From Alphaproteobacteria bacterium (GTDB taxonomy: Bacteria; Pseudomonadota; Alphaproteobacteria; Rhodobacterales; Rhodobacteraceae), in NCBI GenBank assembly GCA_030424705.1, contig JAUHWJ010000195.1:1-5246 (forward strand): a stretch of 5,246 bases of DNA, written 5' to 3'. Below the pieces are notes generated by a model. That model worked only from the letters and a program-made list of their open reading frames with translations, was not told the origin of the DNA and did no database searches. Positions 1 through 5,246 of this stretch are shown piece after piece (positions within the stretch are counted from its first letter, which is position 1; each line of letters starts with the position of its first letter). Position numbers and translations under genes: made by a program.

Positions 1-993
1 GACGTTCGAGGTCGCCTTTTCGCGGCGGATATGCTGCTCCCGCGTCTGGAGGGAGAGGCGATAGGCCTTGTTCCCGCGGGAATCGACCGAGACGCCGACG
101 ATCCGCCCCGGCATGGAGCGCTTCAGCTCGTCCTTGCAGGACATGAAGGCGGCGTGCGGGCCGCCATAGCCCATCGGCACGCCGAAGCGCTGCGCGGAGC
201 CGACAGCGATGTCCGCCCCCATCGCGCCCGGCTCTTTCAGCATGGTGAGGGCGAGAAGGTCCGTCGCCACCACGGCGAGCGCCTTCGCCCCGTGGAGCGC
301 CTCGATCTCCGCCGAGAGGTCGCGCACGCGGCCATGCGTGCCGGGATACTGGAAGAGCGCGCCGAAGACGCGCGCGGGCTCCAGCGCCTCCAGCGGGCCG
401 ACGATCACCTCGATCCCGAGCGGCTCCGCCCGCGTGCGGATCACGGCGATCGTCTGCGGATGGCATTCCGCGTCGACGAAGAAGCCCCGCGCCTTCGACT
501 TGCCGGCGCGCTCCGCCATCGTCATCGCCTCGGCCGCCGCCGTCGCCTCGTCGAGGAGCGAGGCGTTGGCGACGGGAAGGCCGGTGAGGTCCGCCACCAT
601 CGTCTGGAAGTTCAGCAGCGCCTCCAGCCGCCCCTGCGCGATTTCGGGCTGGTAGGGCGTGTAGGCGGTGTACCAGGCCGGGTTTTCGAGGATGTTCCGC
701 TGGATTGCCGGGGGCGTCACCGTGCCGTAATAGCCCTGGCCGATCAGCGAGGTCAGCACCCGGTTCCGCGCGGCGACTTCGCGCATCCGGGCGAGGAGGC
801 CATGCTCCGACAGCGGCTCCCAGTCCAGCTTGTCCGCCTGCCGGATCGCGGCCGGAACCGTCTCTTCGATCAGCGCGTCGAGGCTCTGCGCGCCGACCGC
901 CGCCAGCATCGCCTCCATCTCGGAGGGCGAGGGGCCGATATGGCGGCGGTTCGCGAAATCGTAGGGATCGTAGGCGGAGCGCTGATAGGTCAT
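1..993 (-). CDS. gcvP: Glycine dehydrogenase (decarboxylating), P-protein, N-terminal part
   Basis: P-protein of the cytoplasmic glycine cleavage system: it decarboxylates glycine with pyridoxal phosphate and passes the aminomethyl group to lipoyl-GcvH. The first 331 codons are visible, starting with an ATG at 993 and remaining open to the left edge. Recognisable family segments are RRHIGPS (residues 16-22), GQGYYGT (85-91), [13 protein letters not shown] (110-122) and [15 protein letters not shown] (143-157), followed by CHPQT and, near the edge, GGPHAAF and PGRIVGVS. These match the long single-chain P-protein (about 950 residues) rather than the split GcvPA/GcvPB type; that is inference, because the PLP lysine lies in the missing C-terminal half. 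GAGGA at 998-1002 overlaps the gcvH stop codon and is the likely ribosome site. The 7-base gap to gcvH suggests co-transcription. No frameshift is seen. Confidence 0.97.
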   Translation of the reverse strand, partial: MTYQRSAYDPYDFANRRHIGPSPSEMEAMLAAVGAQSLDALIEETVPAAIRQADKLDWEPLSEHGLLARMREVAARNRVLTSLIGQGYYGTVTPPAIQRNILENPAWYTAYTPYQPEIAQGRLEALLNFQTMVADLTGLPVANASLLDEATAAAEAMTMAERAGKSKARGFFVDAECHPQTIAVIRTRAEPLGIEVIVGPLEALEPARVFGALFQYPGTHGRVRDLSAEIEALHGAKALAVVATDLLALTMLKEPGAMGADIAVGSAQRFGVPMGYGGPHAAFMSCKDELKRSMPGRIVGVSVDSRGNKAYRLSLQTREQHIRREKATSNV

Positions 994-1000
994 GTCGTCC

Positions 1001-1360
1001 TCAGCCGACCATTTCGAGATAGGCCGCCTCGTCCATGAAGCCGGAGAGGGCGGAGGCGTCCTTCACCTTCATGCGGAAGAACCAGGCGGCGCCCTCCGGA
1101 TCCTCGTTCACGGAGGCGGGGGTCGCCGCCAGCGCCTCGTTCACCTCCACGATCTCCCCGTCGAGTGGGGCGAGGATGTCGGACGCAGCCTTGACGCTCT
1201 CGATCACCACGATCTCGTCGCCCTTCGAAACCTCGGCGCCGACCTCCGGCAGGTCCACGAAGACCACGTCGCCGAGCTGTTCGGCGGCGTGCTTCGTGAT
1301 GCCGACGGTGACGATCCCGCCCTCTTCGCGGAGCCATTCGTGATCTTCGGTGTACTTCAT
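1001..1360 (-). CDS. gcvH: Glycine cleavage system H-protein (lipoyl carrier)
   Basis: A 119-residue H-protein that shuttles the aminomethyl intermediate between GcvP and GcvT on a lipoyl arm and is reoxidised by L-protein (dihydrolipoamide dehydrogenase). The N-terminus [10 protein letters not shown] and the following [22 protein letters not shown] are typical of the family. The lipoylated lysine is K57 in the sequence IESVKAASD (residues 53-60), on the expected beta-hairpin. The C-terminal region with [12 protein letters not shown] and YLEMV also fits. The length is slightly below the usual 125-130 but the fold appears complete. It lies 8 bases after gcvT and 7 bases before gcvP, so it is the middle gene of a compact operon. 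Its ribosome site (GAGG close to the gcvT stop) is short, which suggests translational coupling. Confidence 0.98.
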   Translation of the reverse strand: MKYTEDHEWLREEGGIVTVGITKHAAEQLGDVVFVDLPEVGAEVSKGDEIVVIESVKAASDILAPLDGEIVEVNEALAATPASVNEDPEGAAWFFRMKVKDASALSGFMDEAAYLEMVG

Positions 1361-1368
1361 CTCGGGCC

Positions 1369-2496
1369 TCAGCGCTTGTAGGTGGAGGGTCGGAACGGAA
1401 GGGGGGAGACGGTCGCGGGGAGGCGCTTGCCGCGCACCTCGCCCCAGAGCGGCGTTCCCGGTTCGGCGAGCGCGGCGGGGATGTAGCCCATCGCCATCGG
1501 CCCTTCGAGCGAGGGGCCGAAGCCGCCGGAGGTGACGGCGCCGACGGGCTCGCCCCCCTCGGCGGCGGCGAAGAGCGGCGTTCCCTCCCGCATCGGGGCG
1601 CGGCCCTCGGGCCGTAGGCCGACGCGGCGGCGGGCCGGGCCTTCCTCCAGCTCGCGGTGGATGCGCGCCGCGCCGGGGAAGCCGCCCGCGCGCGCGCCGC
1701 CCGTGCGGCGGGCCTTCTGGATCGCCCAGTCAAGCCCGGCCTCGACCGGGCTCGTCTCCATGTCGATGTCGTGGCCATAGAGGCAAAGCCCGGCTTCGAG
1801 CCGGAGCGAATCCCGCGCGCCGAGGCCGATGGGGAGGACCTCCTCCATCGCCAGCAGCGCCTCGGCGAAGGCTTCCGCCCGATCTTCGGGGACCGAAATC
1901 TCGAACCCGTCCTCGCCGGTATAGCCGGAGCGGGAGAGCCAGAGTTCGGCCCCCTCCCACTCCATCACCGCGACGTCCATGAACCGCATGGCCGCCGCGC
2001 CGGGCAGGAGCCGCGCCAGCGCCGCCTCCGCCGCCGGGCCCTGCAAGGCGAGGAGCGCGCGGCCCCCGATCTCCTCCACCTGCACGGCGGCGGGAAGATG
2101 CGCGCGCATATGCGCGAGGTCGCCTTCCTTGCAGGCGGCGTTGACGATGACGAAGAGATGGTCGCCGCGGTTGGCGAACATCAGGTCGTCGATGATCCCG
2201 CCCGCCTCGTTGGTGAGGAGGCCATAGCGCTGCCGCCCTTCGGAGAGGCCGAGCGCGGCGGCGGGATTCAGCGCCTCGAACGCGGTCGCCGCCTCCTCGT
2301 AGCCGCCGGGCGCGCGGAGCGCGACCTGACCCATATGGCTGACGTCGAAAAGACCGGCCGCGGCGCGCGCATGAAGATGCTCCTTCATCACCCCGGCGGG
2401 ATACTGGACCGGCATCTCGTAGCCGGCGAAGGGCGCGAACCGCGCCCCGAGACGCTCATGCAGGTCATGCAGGCGGAGGCGTTTCAACGCGCTCAT
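1369..2496 (-). CDS. gcvT: Glycine cleavage system aminomethyltransferase (T-protein)
   Basis: A 375-residue T-protein. It releases ammonia from the aminomethyl group on lipoyl-GcvH and transfers the one-carbon unit to tetrahydrofolate, giving 5,10-methylene-THF. Visible signatures are [10 protein letters not shown] (residues 48-57), [13 protein letters not shown] (95-107, containing the conserved acidic pair D103/D104 of the folate site), [12 protein letters not shown] (188-199), [14 protein letters not shown] (224-237) and LYGHD (239-243). A C-terminal barrel domain follows, with [14 protein letters not shown] and MGYIP. The start at 2496 is chosen because [14 protein letters not shown] aligns with family N-termini and AAGGGGAG (2500-2507) lies just upstream. 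The frame stays open to an ATG at 2628, but that 44-residue extension is basic, low-complexity and unlike the family. A Gly/Arg-rich stretch ([16 protein letters not shown]) appears a few residues longer than in most homologues I recall. First gene of the gcvTHP operon. Confidence 0.97.
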   Translation of the reverse strand: MSALKRLRLHDLHERLGARFAPFAGYEMPVQYPAGVMKEHLHARAAAGLFDVSHMGQVALRAPGGYEEAATAFEALNPAAALGLSEGRQRYGLLTNEAGGIIDDLMFANRGDHLFVIVNAACKEGDLAHMRAHLPAAVQVEEIGGRALLALQGPAAEAALARLLPGAAAMRFMDVAVMEWEGAELWLSRSGYTGEDGFEISVPEDRAEAFAEALLAMEEVLPIGLGARDSLRLEAGLCLYGHDIDMETSPVEAGLDWAIQKARRTGGARAGGFPGAARIHRELEEGPARRRVGLRPEGRAPMREGTPLFAAAEGGEPVGAVTSGGFGPSLEGPMAMGYIPAALAEPGTPLWGEVRGKRLPATVSPLPFRPSTYKR

Positions 2497-2521
2497 CGGC
2501 TCCCCTTGTTTTGCCCCGATG

Positions 2522-2548
2522 ATTAGACGAGCCCGGCGCGCGCGTCCA
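2522..2548 (-). promoter_or_regulatory. Candidate weak sigma70-like promoter for gcvTHP
   Basis: Read on the minus strand, TGGACG (2548-2543) and TCTAAT (2527-2522) resemble -35 and -10 boxes, with 4 of 6 and 5 of 6 matches to the E. coli consensus. The spacer is 15 bases, shorter than ideal. TCTAAT lies in one of the few A/T-rich patches of the spacer, about 25 bases before the gcvT start, so a transcript from here would have a very short leader. This is pattern matching only, and alphaproteobacterial promoters are poorly conserved. Confidence 0.2.
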
Positions 2549-2618
2549 TCCGCGCCGCGCGGCGTGGCGCCCGGGGAGGGTTCACGAAGCCGTCGCTTCA
2601 CGGCAAGATGCGGGACGA

Positions 2619-2640
2619 TGCGGCGCAAAAAGACGCCGCA
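2619..2640. repeat. Inverted repeat, 7-bp stem with A-rich loop, upstream of the RHH gene
   Basis: TGCGGCG (2619-2625) and CGCCGCA (2634-2640) are perfect reverse complements around the 8-base loop CAAAAAGA. The element lies in the 161-base divergent spacer, ending 6 bases before the GGAGGA ribosome site of the rightward gene. It could be an operator, an mRNA leader hairpin, or chance in GC-rich DNA. A smaller stem, GCCGT/ACGGC (2589-2593 with 2600-2604), lies nearby. Neither is followed by a T-run on either strand that would make a convincing terminator. Confidence 0.4.
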
Positions 2641-2657
2641 CGAACCGGAGGAACGTC

Positions 2658-2951
2658 ATGTGCAGGATATTCGCGGGGCAGGACCCCGAACGGTATGAGC
2701 TGACCACGCGGCGCTTGCGGCTCAACGGACAGAGCACATCGATCCGCCTCGAGAACGCCTTCTGGTCGATCCTCGACGGGATCGCCGCGGCGGAGCGGCT
2801 GACGACGGCCGCCTTCCTCTCGAAGCTCCACGGCGAAGTGCTTGAACTGAGAGGCGAACCGCCGAACTTCACCTCGCTCCTGCGCTGCGCCTGCTTGCTG
2901 CATGAGGCGGGCGCCGCAGCGGAGCGCGAGGCGCTGATCGCGGCCGAATAG
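2658..2951 (+). CDS. Ribbon-helix-helix domain protein (RHH_4-like), function unknown
   Basis: A 97-residue protein that resembles the short alphaproteobacterial ribbon-helix-helix family I know as RHH_4 (PF13467, from memory). The N-terminus MCRIFAGQDPERYE is characteristic. A predicted beta-strand RRLRLNGQSTSIRLE (residues 18-32) is followed by helix A (about 33-46) and helix B (about 49-64), the usual layout of a dimeric DNA-binding RHH fold. The tail contains GEPPNFTSLLRCACL (66-80). Cysteines at 2, 77 and 79 sit in the most family-like segments; I cannot say whether they bind metal or act in redox. The start is well supported by GGAGGA (2647-2652), 5 bases before the ATG. The gene is divergent from gcvT and separated from gloA by 98 bases, so it is probably its own unit. 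DNA binding is inferred from the fold, and the target is unknown. Confidence 0.85.
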   Translation: MCRIFAGQDPERYELTTRRLRLNGQSTSIRLENAFWSILDGIAAAERLTTAAFLSKLHGEVLELRGEPPNFTSLLRCACLLHEAGAAAEREALIAAE

Positions 2952-2971
2952 CGCCCGCCGGGCGGCCCCGG

Positions 2972-2998
2972 GCGGCGTAGTAACCGACTACTACCCGC
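2972..2998 (+). promoter_or_regulatory. Bulged stem-loop in the RHH-gloA spacer (operator or terminator candidate)
   Basis: GCGG (2972-2975) plus GTAGTA (2977-2982) pair with TACTAC (2989-2994) plus CCGC (2995-2998). This makes a 10-bp stem with one bulged C at 2976 and a 6-base loop, ACCGAC. The A/T-containing inner part stands out from the GC-rich flanks, so it is less likely to be a composition artefact. No T-run follows, so a standard intrinsic terminator is doubtful; an operator dyad upstream of gloA or a 3' processing structure is possible. Two smaller stems flank it: CGCCC/GGGCG (2952-2964), directly after the RHH stop, and TGCGC/GCGCA (3005-3017). Both could be GC noise. Confidence 0.4.
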
Positions 2999-3049
2999 AC
3001 CGCGTGCGCGACGCGCATCATGCCCCCGCAGACAAGGCGGGAGGCGTTC

Positions 3050-3445
3050 ATGGCGAAAGCCATTCACAGCATGATTCGCGTGCTCGACGAGGCGCGCTCG
3101 GTCGAATTCTACCGGAAGGCTTTCGGGCTCAGGGTGGCGGACCGGCTCGATTTCTCCACCTTCACGCTCGTCTATCTCTCGAACCCGGAGACGGCTTTCG
3201 AGCTCGAACTCACGATCAACAAGGGCCGGACGGAGCCCTATGACCGCGGGGACGGCTACGGCCATCTCGCCGTTTCCGTCGCCGATCTCGACGCCGAGCA
3301 CGCCCGCTTCACGGCGGAGGGATTGAACCCGCGCAAGCTCGTCGAATTCGCGCCGGACGGGAAGCTCGTCGGCCGCTTCTTCTTCGTCGCCGATCCGGAC
3401 GGCTACGAGATCGAGGTGCTGGAACGCTCCGGCCGCTTCGTCTGA
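3050..3445 (+). CDS. gloA: Glyoxalase I-like VOC family enzyme (lactoylglutathione lyase)
   Basis: A 131-residue vicinal-oxygen-chelate protein, about the size of E. coli glyoxalase I, which isomerises the methylglyoxal-glutathione hemithioacetal to S-lactoylglutathione in the cytoplasm. Two beta-alpha-beta-beta-beta modules are evident: IHSMIRVLDEARSVEFYRKA (residues 5-24) opens the first and YGHLAVSVADLDA (70-82) opens the second. The four expected metal ligands are present: H6, E53 (in LELT), H72 (in YGHLAV) and E122 (in DPDGYEIEV). This supports a catalytically active, probably Ni-type enzyme; substrate identity is inferred. The start at 3050 is preferred over an in-frame ATG at 3020 because GGGAGG (3039-3044) lies 5 bases before it and MAKAIHSMIRV fits the family. 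Only 29 bases separate it from the next gene, so co-transcription with the dehydrogenase pair is likely. Another VOC dioxygenase or lyase activity remains possible. Confidence 0.82.
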   Translation: MAKAIHSMIRVLDEARSVEFYRKAFGLRVADRLDFSTFTLVYLSNPETAFELELTINKGRTEPYDRGDGYGHLAVSVADLDAEHARFTAEGLNPRKLVEFAPDGKLVGRFFFVADPDGYEIEVLERSGRFV

Positions 3446-3474
3446 CCAGAGAAAAACAACAGGAAGGGAACGCG

Positions 3475-3999
3475 ATGACCCACCAGGAAAGGAAACCGGC
3501 GCTCACGCGGCGCCAATTGCTGGCGAGGAGCATGGCCGCGGGCGCGGCGCTCGTCGTCGGCCCCGGCTTCGTCGCCGGGCGGGATGCGGCCTGGGCGCTG
3601 GAGACGACTGCGCTCCAGCCGAAGACCATGGCGACGCTGATCCAGATGGCGCGGGACATCTATCCGCACGATCAGGTGGGGGACGAGTTCTACGCCGTCG
3701 CCGTGAAGGGCTACGACACCGCCGAGGCGGCGCCCGCCGTCGAGGCCGGGATCGCCGCGCTCGACGCGGCGGCGCGAGGAAAGGGCCATGCGGATTATCT
3801 CTCCGCCGGCTGGGAGAAGGACCGGGTGGCGATCCTCCGCGGGATGGAGGAGAGCGCCTTCTTCCAGACGGTGCGCGGCGGGCTGGTGACCGGGCTCTAC
3901 AACCAGAAGGCCGTCTGGCCGATCTTCGGCTATGAGGGGGAGAGTTTCTCCCACGGCGGCTATATCGACCGCGGCTTCGACGACATCGCCTGGCTCTGA
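3475..3999 (+). CDS. Tat-signal small subunit, gluconate 2-dehydrogenase subunit 3 family
   Basis: A 174-residue protein that looks like the small (gamma) subunit of a membrane-bound FAD dehydrogenase, in the gluconate 2-dehydrogenase subunit 3 family. The N-terminus carries a twin-arginine signal: TRRQLL with R12/R13, a hydrophobic stretch of roughly residues 20-34, and a plausible AWA cleavage site ending at residue 41. The mature part has MARDIYPHD near its start and ends with a family-like block, FFQTVRGGLVTGLYNQ then FGYEGESFSHGGYIDRGF. In characterised relatives this subunit supports folding and Tat export of the catalytic flavoprotein, which lacks its own signal; I infer the same here. 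AGGAAGGGA (3461-3469) precedes the ATG. The GMC gene begins 14 bases after its stop, consistent with a stoichiometric pair. No substrate can be assigned from the small subunit. Confidence 0.88.
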   Translation: MTHQERKPALTRRQLLARSMAAGAALVVGPGFVAGRDAAWALETTALQPKTMATLIQMARDIYPHDQVGDEFYAVAVKGYDTAEAAPAVEAGIAALDAAARGKGHADYLSAGWEKDRVAILRGMEESAFFQTVRGGLVTGLYNQKAVWPIFGYEGESFSHGGYIDRGFDDIAWL

Positions 4000-4013
4000 G
4001 GGAGGGCAAGATC

Positions 4014-5246
4014 ATGGCTGCACCATTCGACCTTTCCGACGACAGCGTCGTCGTCATCATCGGCACCGGCGCGGGTGGCGGCGTTCTCGCCAACGAGCTT
4101 GCGCAGAAGGGGATCTCCGTCGTCGCGCTGGAGGCCGGCGGGCGGTATCTGCCCGACGACTACATCAACGACGAGTGGGAGAGCTTCGGCCAGCTCGCCT
4201 GGACCGACCCGCGCACGACGAGCGGAGACTGGCGCGTGGCGAAGGATTTCTCCGGCCTCCCCGCCTGGATCGTGAAGGCGGTCGGCGGCACGACCACGCA
4301 TTGGGCCGGCGCCTCCATCCGCTTCCAGGAGCATGAATGGAAGGCGCGGACGACCTATGGCCCGGTGCAGGGCGCGAACCTGCTCGACTGGCCGCTCGAC
4401 GCCGCGGAAATGGCCCCCTGGTACGACAAGGCGGAGAAGAAGCTGGGCGTGACCCTCACGCACGGCATGCCCGGCCTCCCCGGCAACAACAACTACAAGG
4501 TCTTCGAGAAGGGCGCGAAGGCGCTCGGCTACAAGGAGGTCCATACCGGGCGAATGGCGATCAACTCCGTCGAGAATGACGGCCGCCCGGCCTGCCAGCA
4601 GACCGGCTTCTGCTTTCAGGGCTGCAAATGGGGCGCGAAATGGTCCGCCGCCTATACCGACATCCCGAACGGCGAGGCGACCGGCAATCTCGAAGTGCGG
4701 GAGAAATGCCAGGCGGTGCGGATCGAGCACGACGCGGCGGGGCAGGTCACCGGCGTCGTCTATGCCGACGAGACCGGGGCGCTCCAGCGGCAGGCGGCGC
4801 GCGTCGTCTGCGTCGCAGGCAACTCGTTCGAGAGCCCGCGGCTGCTGCTTCTCTCGGAAAGCGCGATGTTCCCGGACGGGTTGGCGAATTCCTCCGGCCA
4901 GGTCGGGCGCAACTACATGCGGCACATGACGGGCTCGGTCTACGCCGTGTTCGACAAGCCGGTGAAGATGTGGCGCGGCACCACGATGGCCGGCATCGTG
5001 CAGGACGAGGCGCGGCACGACCCCTCCCGCGGTTTCGTCGGCGGCTATGAGCTGGAGACGCTGGCGCTCGGCCTGCCGTTCATGGCCGCCTTCCTCGACC
5101 CGGGCGCCTGGGGCCGGGAGTTCACCTCCGCGCTCGACCATTACAACAGCATGGCGGGCATGTGGATCGTGGGCGAGGACATGCCGCAGGAGACGAACCG
5201 GGTGACGCTGAACCACGAGGTGAAAGACCGGTTCGGCAACCCCGTC
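4014..5246 (+). CDS. GMC-family FAD-dependent oxidoreductase, catalytic subunit, C-terminus missing
   Basis: The first 411 residues of a glucose-methanol-choline type flavoprotein, open to the right edge; family members are usually about 520-590 residues. The Rossmann FAD-binding segment is VVVIIGTGAGGGVLANEL (residues 12-29, G17-x-G19-x-G21-G22), ending with the acidic E40 in ALEAG that would bind the ribose. GGTTTHWAG (91-99) is the second FAD-contact block, and LDWPLDAAEMAPWYDKAE (124-141) is also typical. Cysteines C194, C200 and C204 lie in ACQQTGFCFQGCKWGAKWS and may hold an Fe-S cluster. The catalytic His-His/Asn region would lie beyond the edge. There is no signal peptide, so export probably depends on the Tat-bearing partner encoded 14 bases upstream. 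GGGAGG (4000-4005) is the ribosome site. A cytochrome c electron-acceptor gene could follow outside the window. The substrate (sugar, sugar acid or alcohol) is undetermined. Confidence 0.92.
   Translation, partial: MAAPFDLSDDSVVVIIGTGAGGGVLANELAQKGISVVALEAGGRYLPDDYINDEWESFGQLAWTDPRTTSGDWRVAKDFSGLPAWIVKAVGGTTTHWAGASIRFQEHEWKARTTYGPVQGANLLDWPLDAAEMAPWYDKAEKKLGVTLTHGMPGLPGNNNYKVFEKGAKALGYKEVHTGRMAINSVENDGRPACQQTGFCFQGCKWGAKWSAAYTDIPNGEATGNLEVREKCQAVRIEHDAAGQVTGVVYADETGALQRQAARVVCVAGNSFESPRLLLLSESAMFPDGLANSSGQVGRNYMRHMTGSVYAVFDKPVKMWRGTTMAGIVQDEARHDPSRGFVGGYELETLALGLPFMAAFLDPGAWGREFTSALDHYNSMAGMWIVGEDMPQETNRVTLNHEVKDRFGNPV

Noticed and set aside
31..1038. A 335-codon plus-strand open frame
   Set aside because: It lies opposite gcvP, whose reverse-strand translation shows clear P-protein motifs throughout. 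The plus frame is Arg/Asp/His-rich with no recognisable domain.
1657..2526. A 289-codon plus-strand open frame opposite gcvT
   Set aside because: It is a composition shadow of gcvT with no convincing domain or ribosome site.
2497..2628. N-terminal extension of gcvT to the upstream ATG at 2628
   Set aside because: The extra 44 residues are basic and low-complexity, whereas the ATG at 2496 has a strong AAGGGGAG site and begins the family-typical N-terminus.
2497..2657. Glycine riboswitch upstream of gcvT
   Set aside because: Glycine aptamers often precede gcv operons, but the minus-strand leader lacks recognisable conserved core segments and is short for a tandem aptamer. A covariance-model scan would be decisive; a hit would overturn this.
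3020..3049. Earlier ATG start for the glyoxalase gene
   Set aside because: It has no good ribosome site at the right distance. The ATG at 3050 has GGGAGG 5 bases upstream and the expected N-terminus with ligand H6 close to the start.
2582..3301. A 239-codon minus-strand open frame spanning the RHH gene and part of gloA
   Set aside because: It crosses two supported genes and an intergenic hairpin region, and its product looks like low-complexity antisense sequence.
3960..5216. A 418-codon open frame on the minus strand opposite the GMC gene
   Set aside because: It has Arg/His/Ala-rich low-complexity content and no family motif, and it mirrors a well-supported GMC frame. Long antisense frames are expected in DNA with very high third-position GC.
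1..5246. CRISPR array, tRNA or rRNA gene, insertion sequence or prophage element
   Set aside because: No spaced direct repeats, cloverleaf, rRNA-like stretch, transposase motif or terminal repeats were seen on either strand by eye.

Overview
The window is about 70% GC by eye, is densely coding, and carries two divergently oriented blocks. The family content suggests a high-GC alphaproteobacterium, possibly of Rhodobacterales or Rhizobiales type: gcvT-gcvH-gcvP in that order, a short ribbon-helix-helix protein beginning MCRIFAGQDPERY, and a Tat-dependent GMC dehydrogenase pair. This assignment is inference from recalled family patterns, not a search result.

Minus strand (1-2496): the glycine cleavage system, transcribed right to left as gcvT (2496 to 1369), gcvH (1360 to 1001) and gcvP (from 993, running off the left edge). 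The gaps are 8 and 7 bases, so the three genes read as one translationally packed operon. Together they supply the aminomethyltransferase, the lipoyl carrier and the N-terminal third of the PLP-dependent decarboxylase. These turn glycine plus tetrahydrofolate into CO2, ammonia and methylene-tetrahydrofolate. The fourth component (L-protein, a shared dihydrolipoamide dehydrogenase) is not in view.

Divergent spacer (2497-2657): 161 bases with a candidate weak promoter for gcvT and a 7-bp stem-loop just upstream of the rightward gene. I see no glycine riboswitch.

Plus strand (2658-5246): a 97-residue ribbon-helix-helix protein of unknown role; a 98-base spacer with a notable bulged hairpin (2972-2998); a glyoxalase I-like VOC enzyme with all four metal ligands; then a tight pair made of a Tat-signal small subunit of the gluconate 2-dehydrogenase subunit 3 family and a GMC flavoprotein that runs off the right edge. 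The pair looks like the gamma and alpha parts of a membrane-linked periplasmic FAD dehydrogenase. The flavoprotein has no signal peptide of its own and is probably exported bound to the small subunit. It also has a C-x5-C-x3-C motif that resembles the 3Fe-4S site of bacterial FAD-glucose dehydrogenase. Its substrate cannot be read from this window. Nothing here is clearly a wholly new system; the dehydrogenase pair with its glyoxalase neighbour is the most interesting part.
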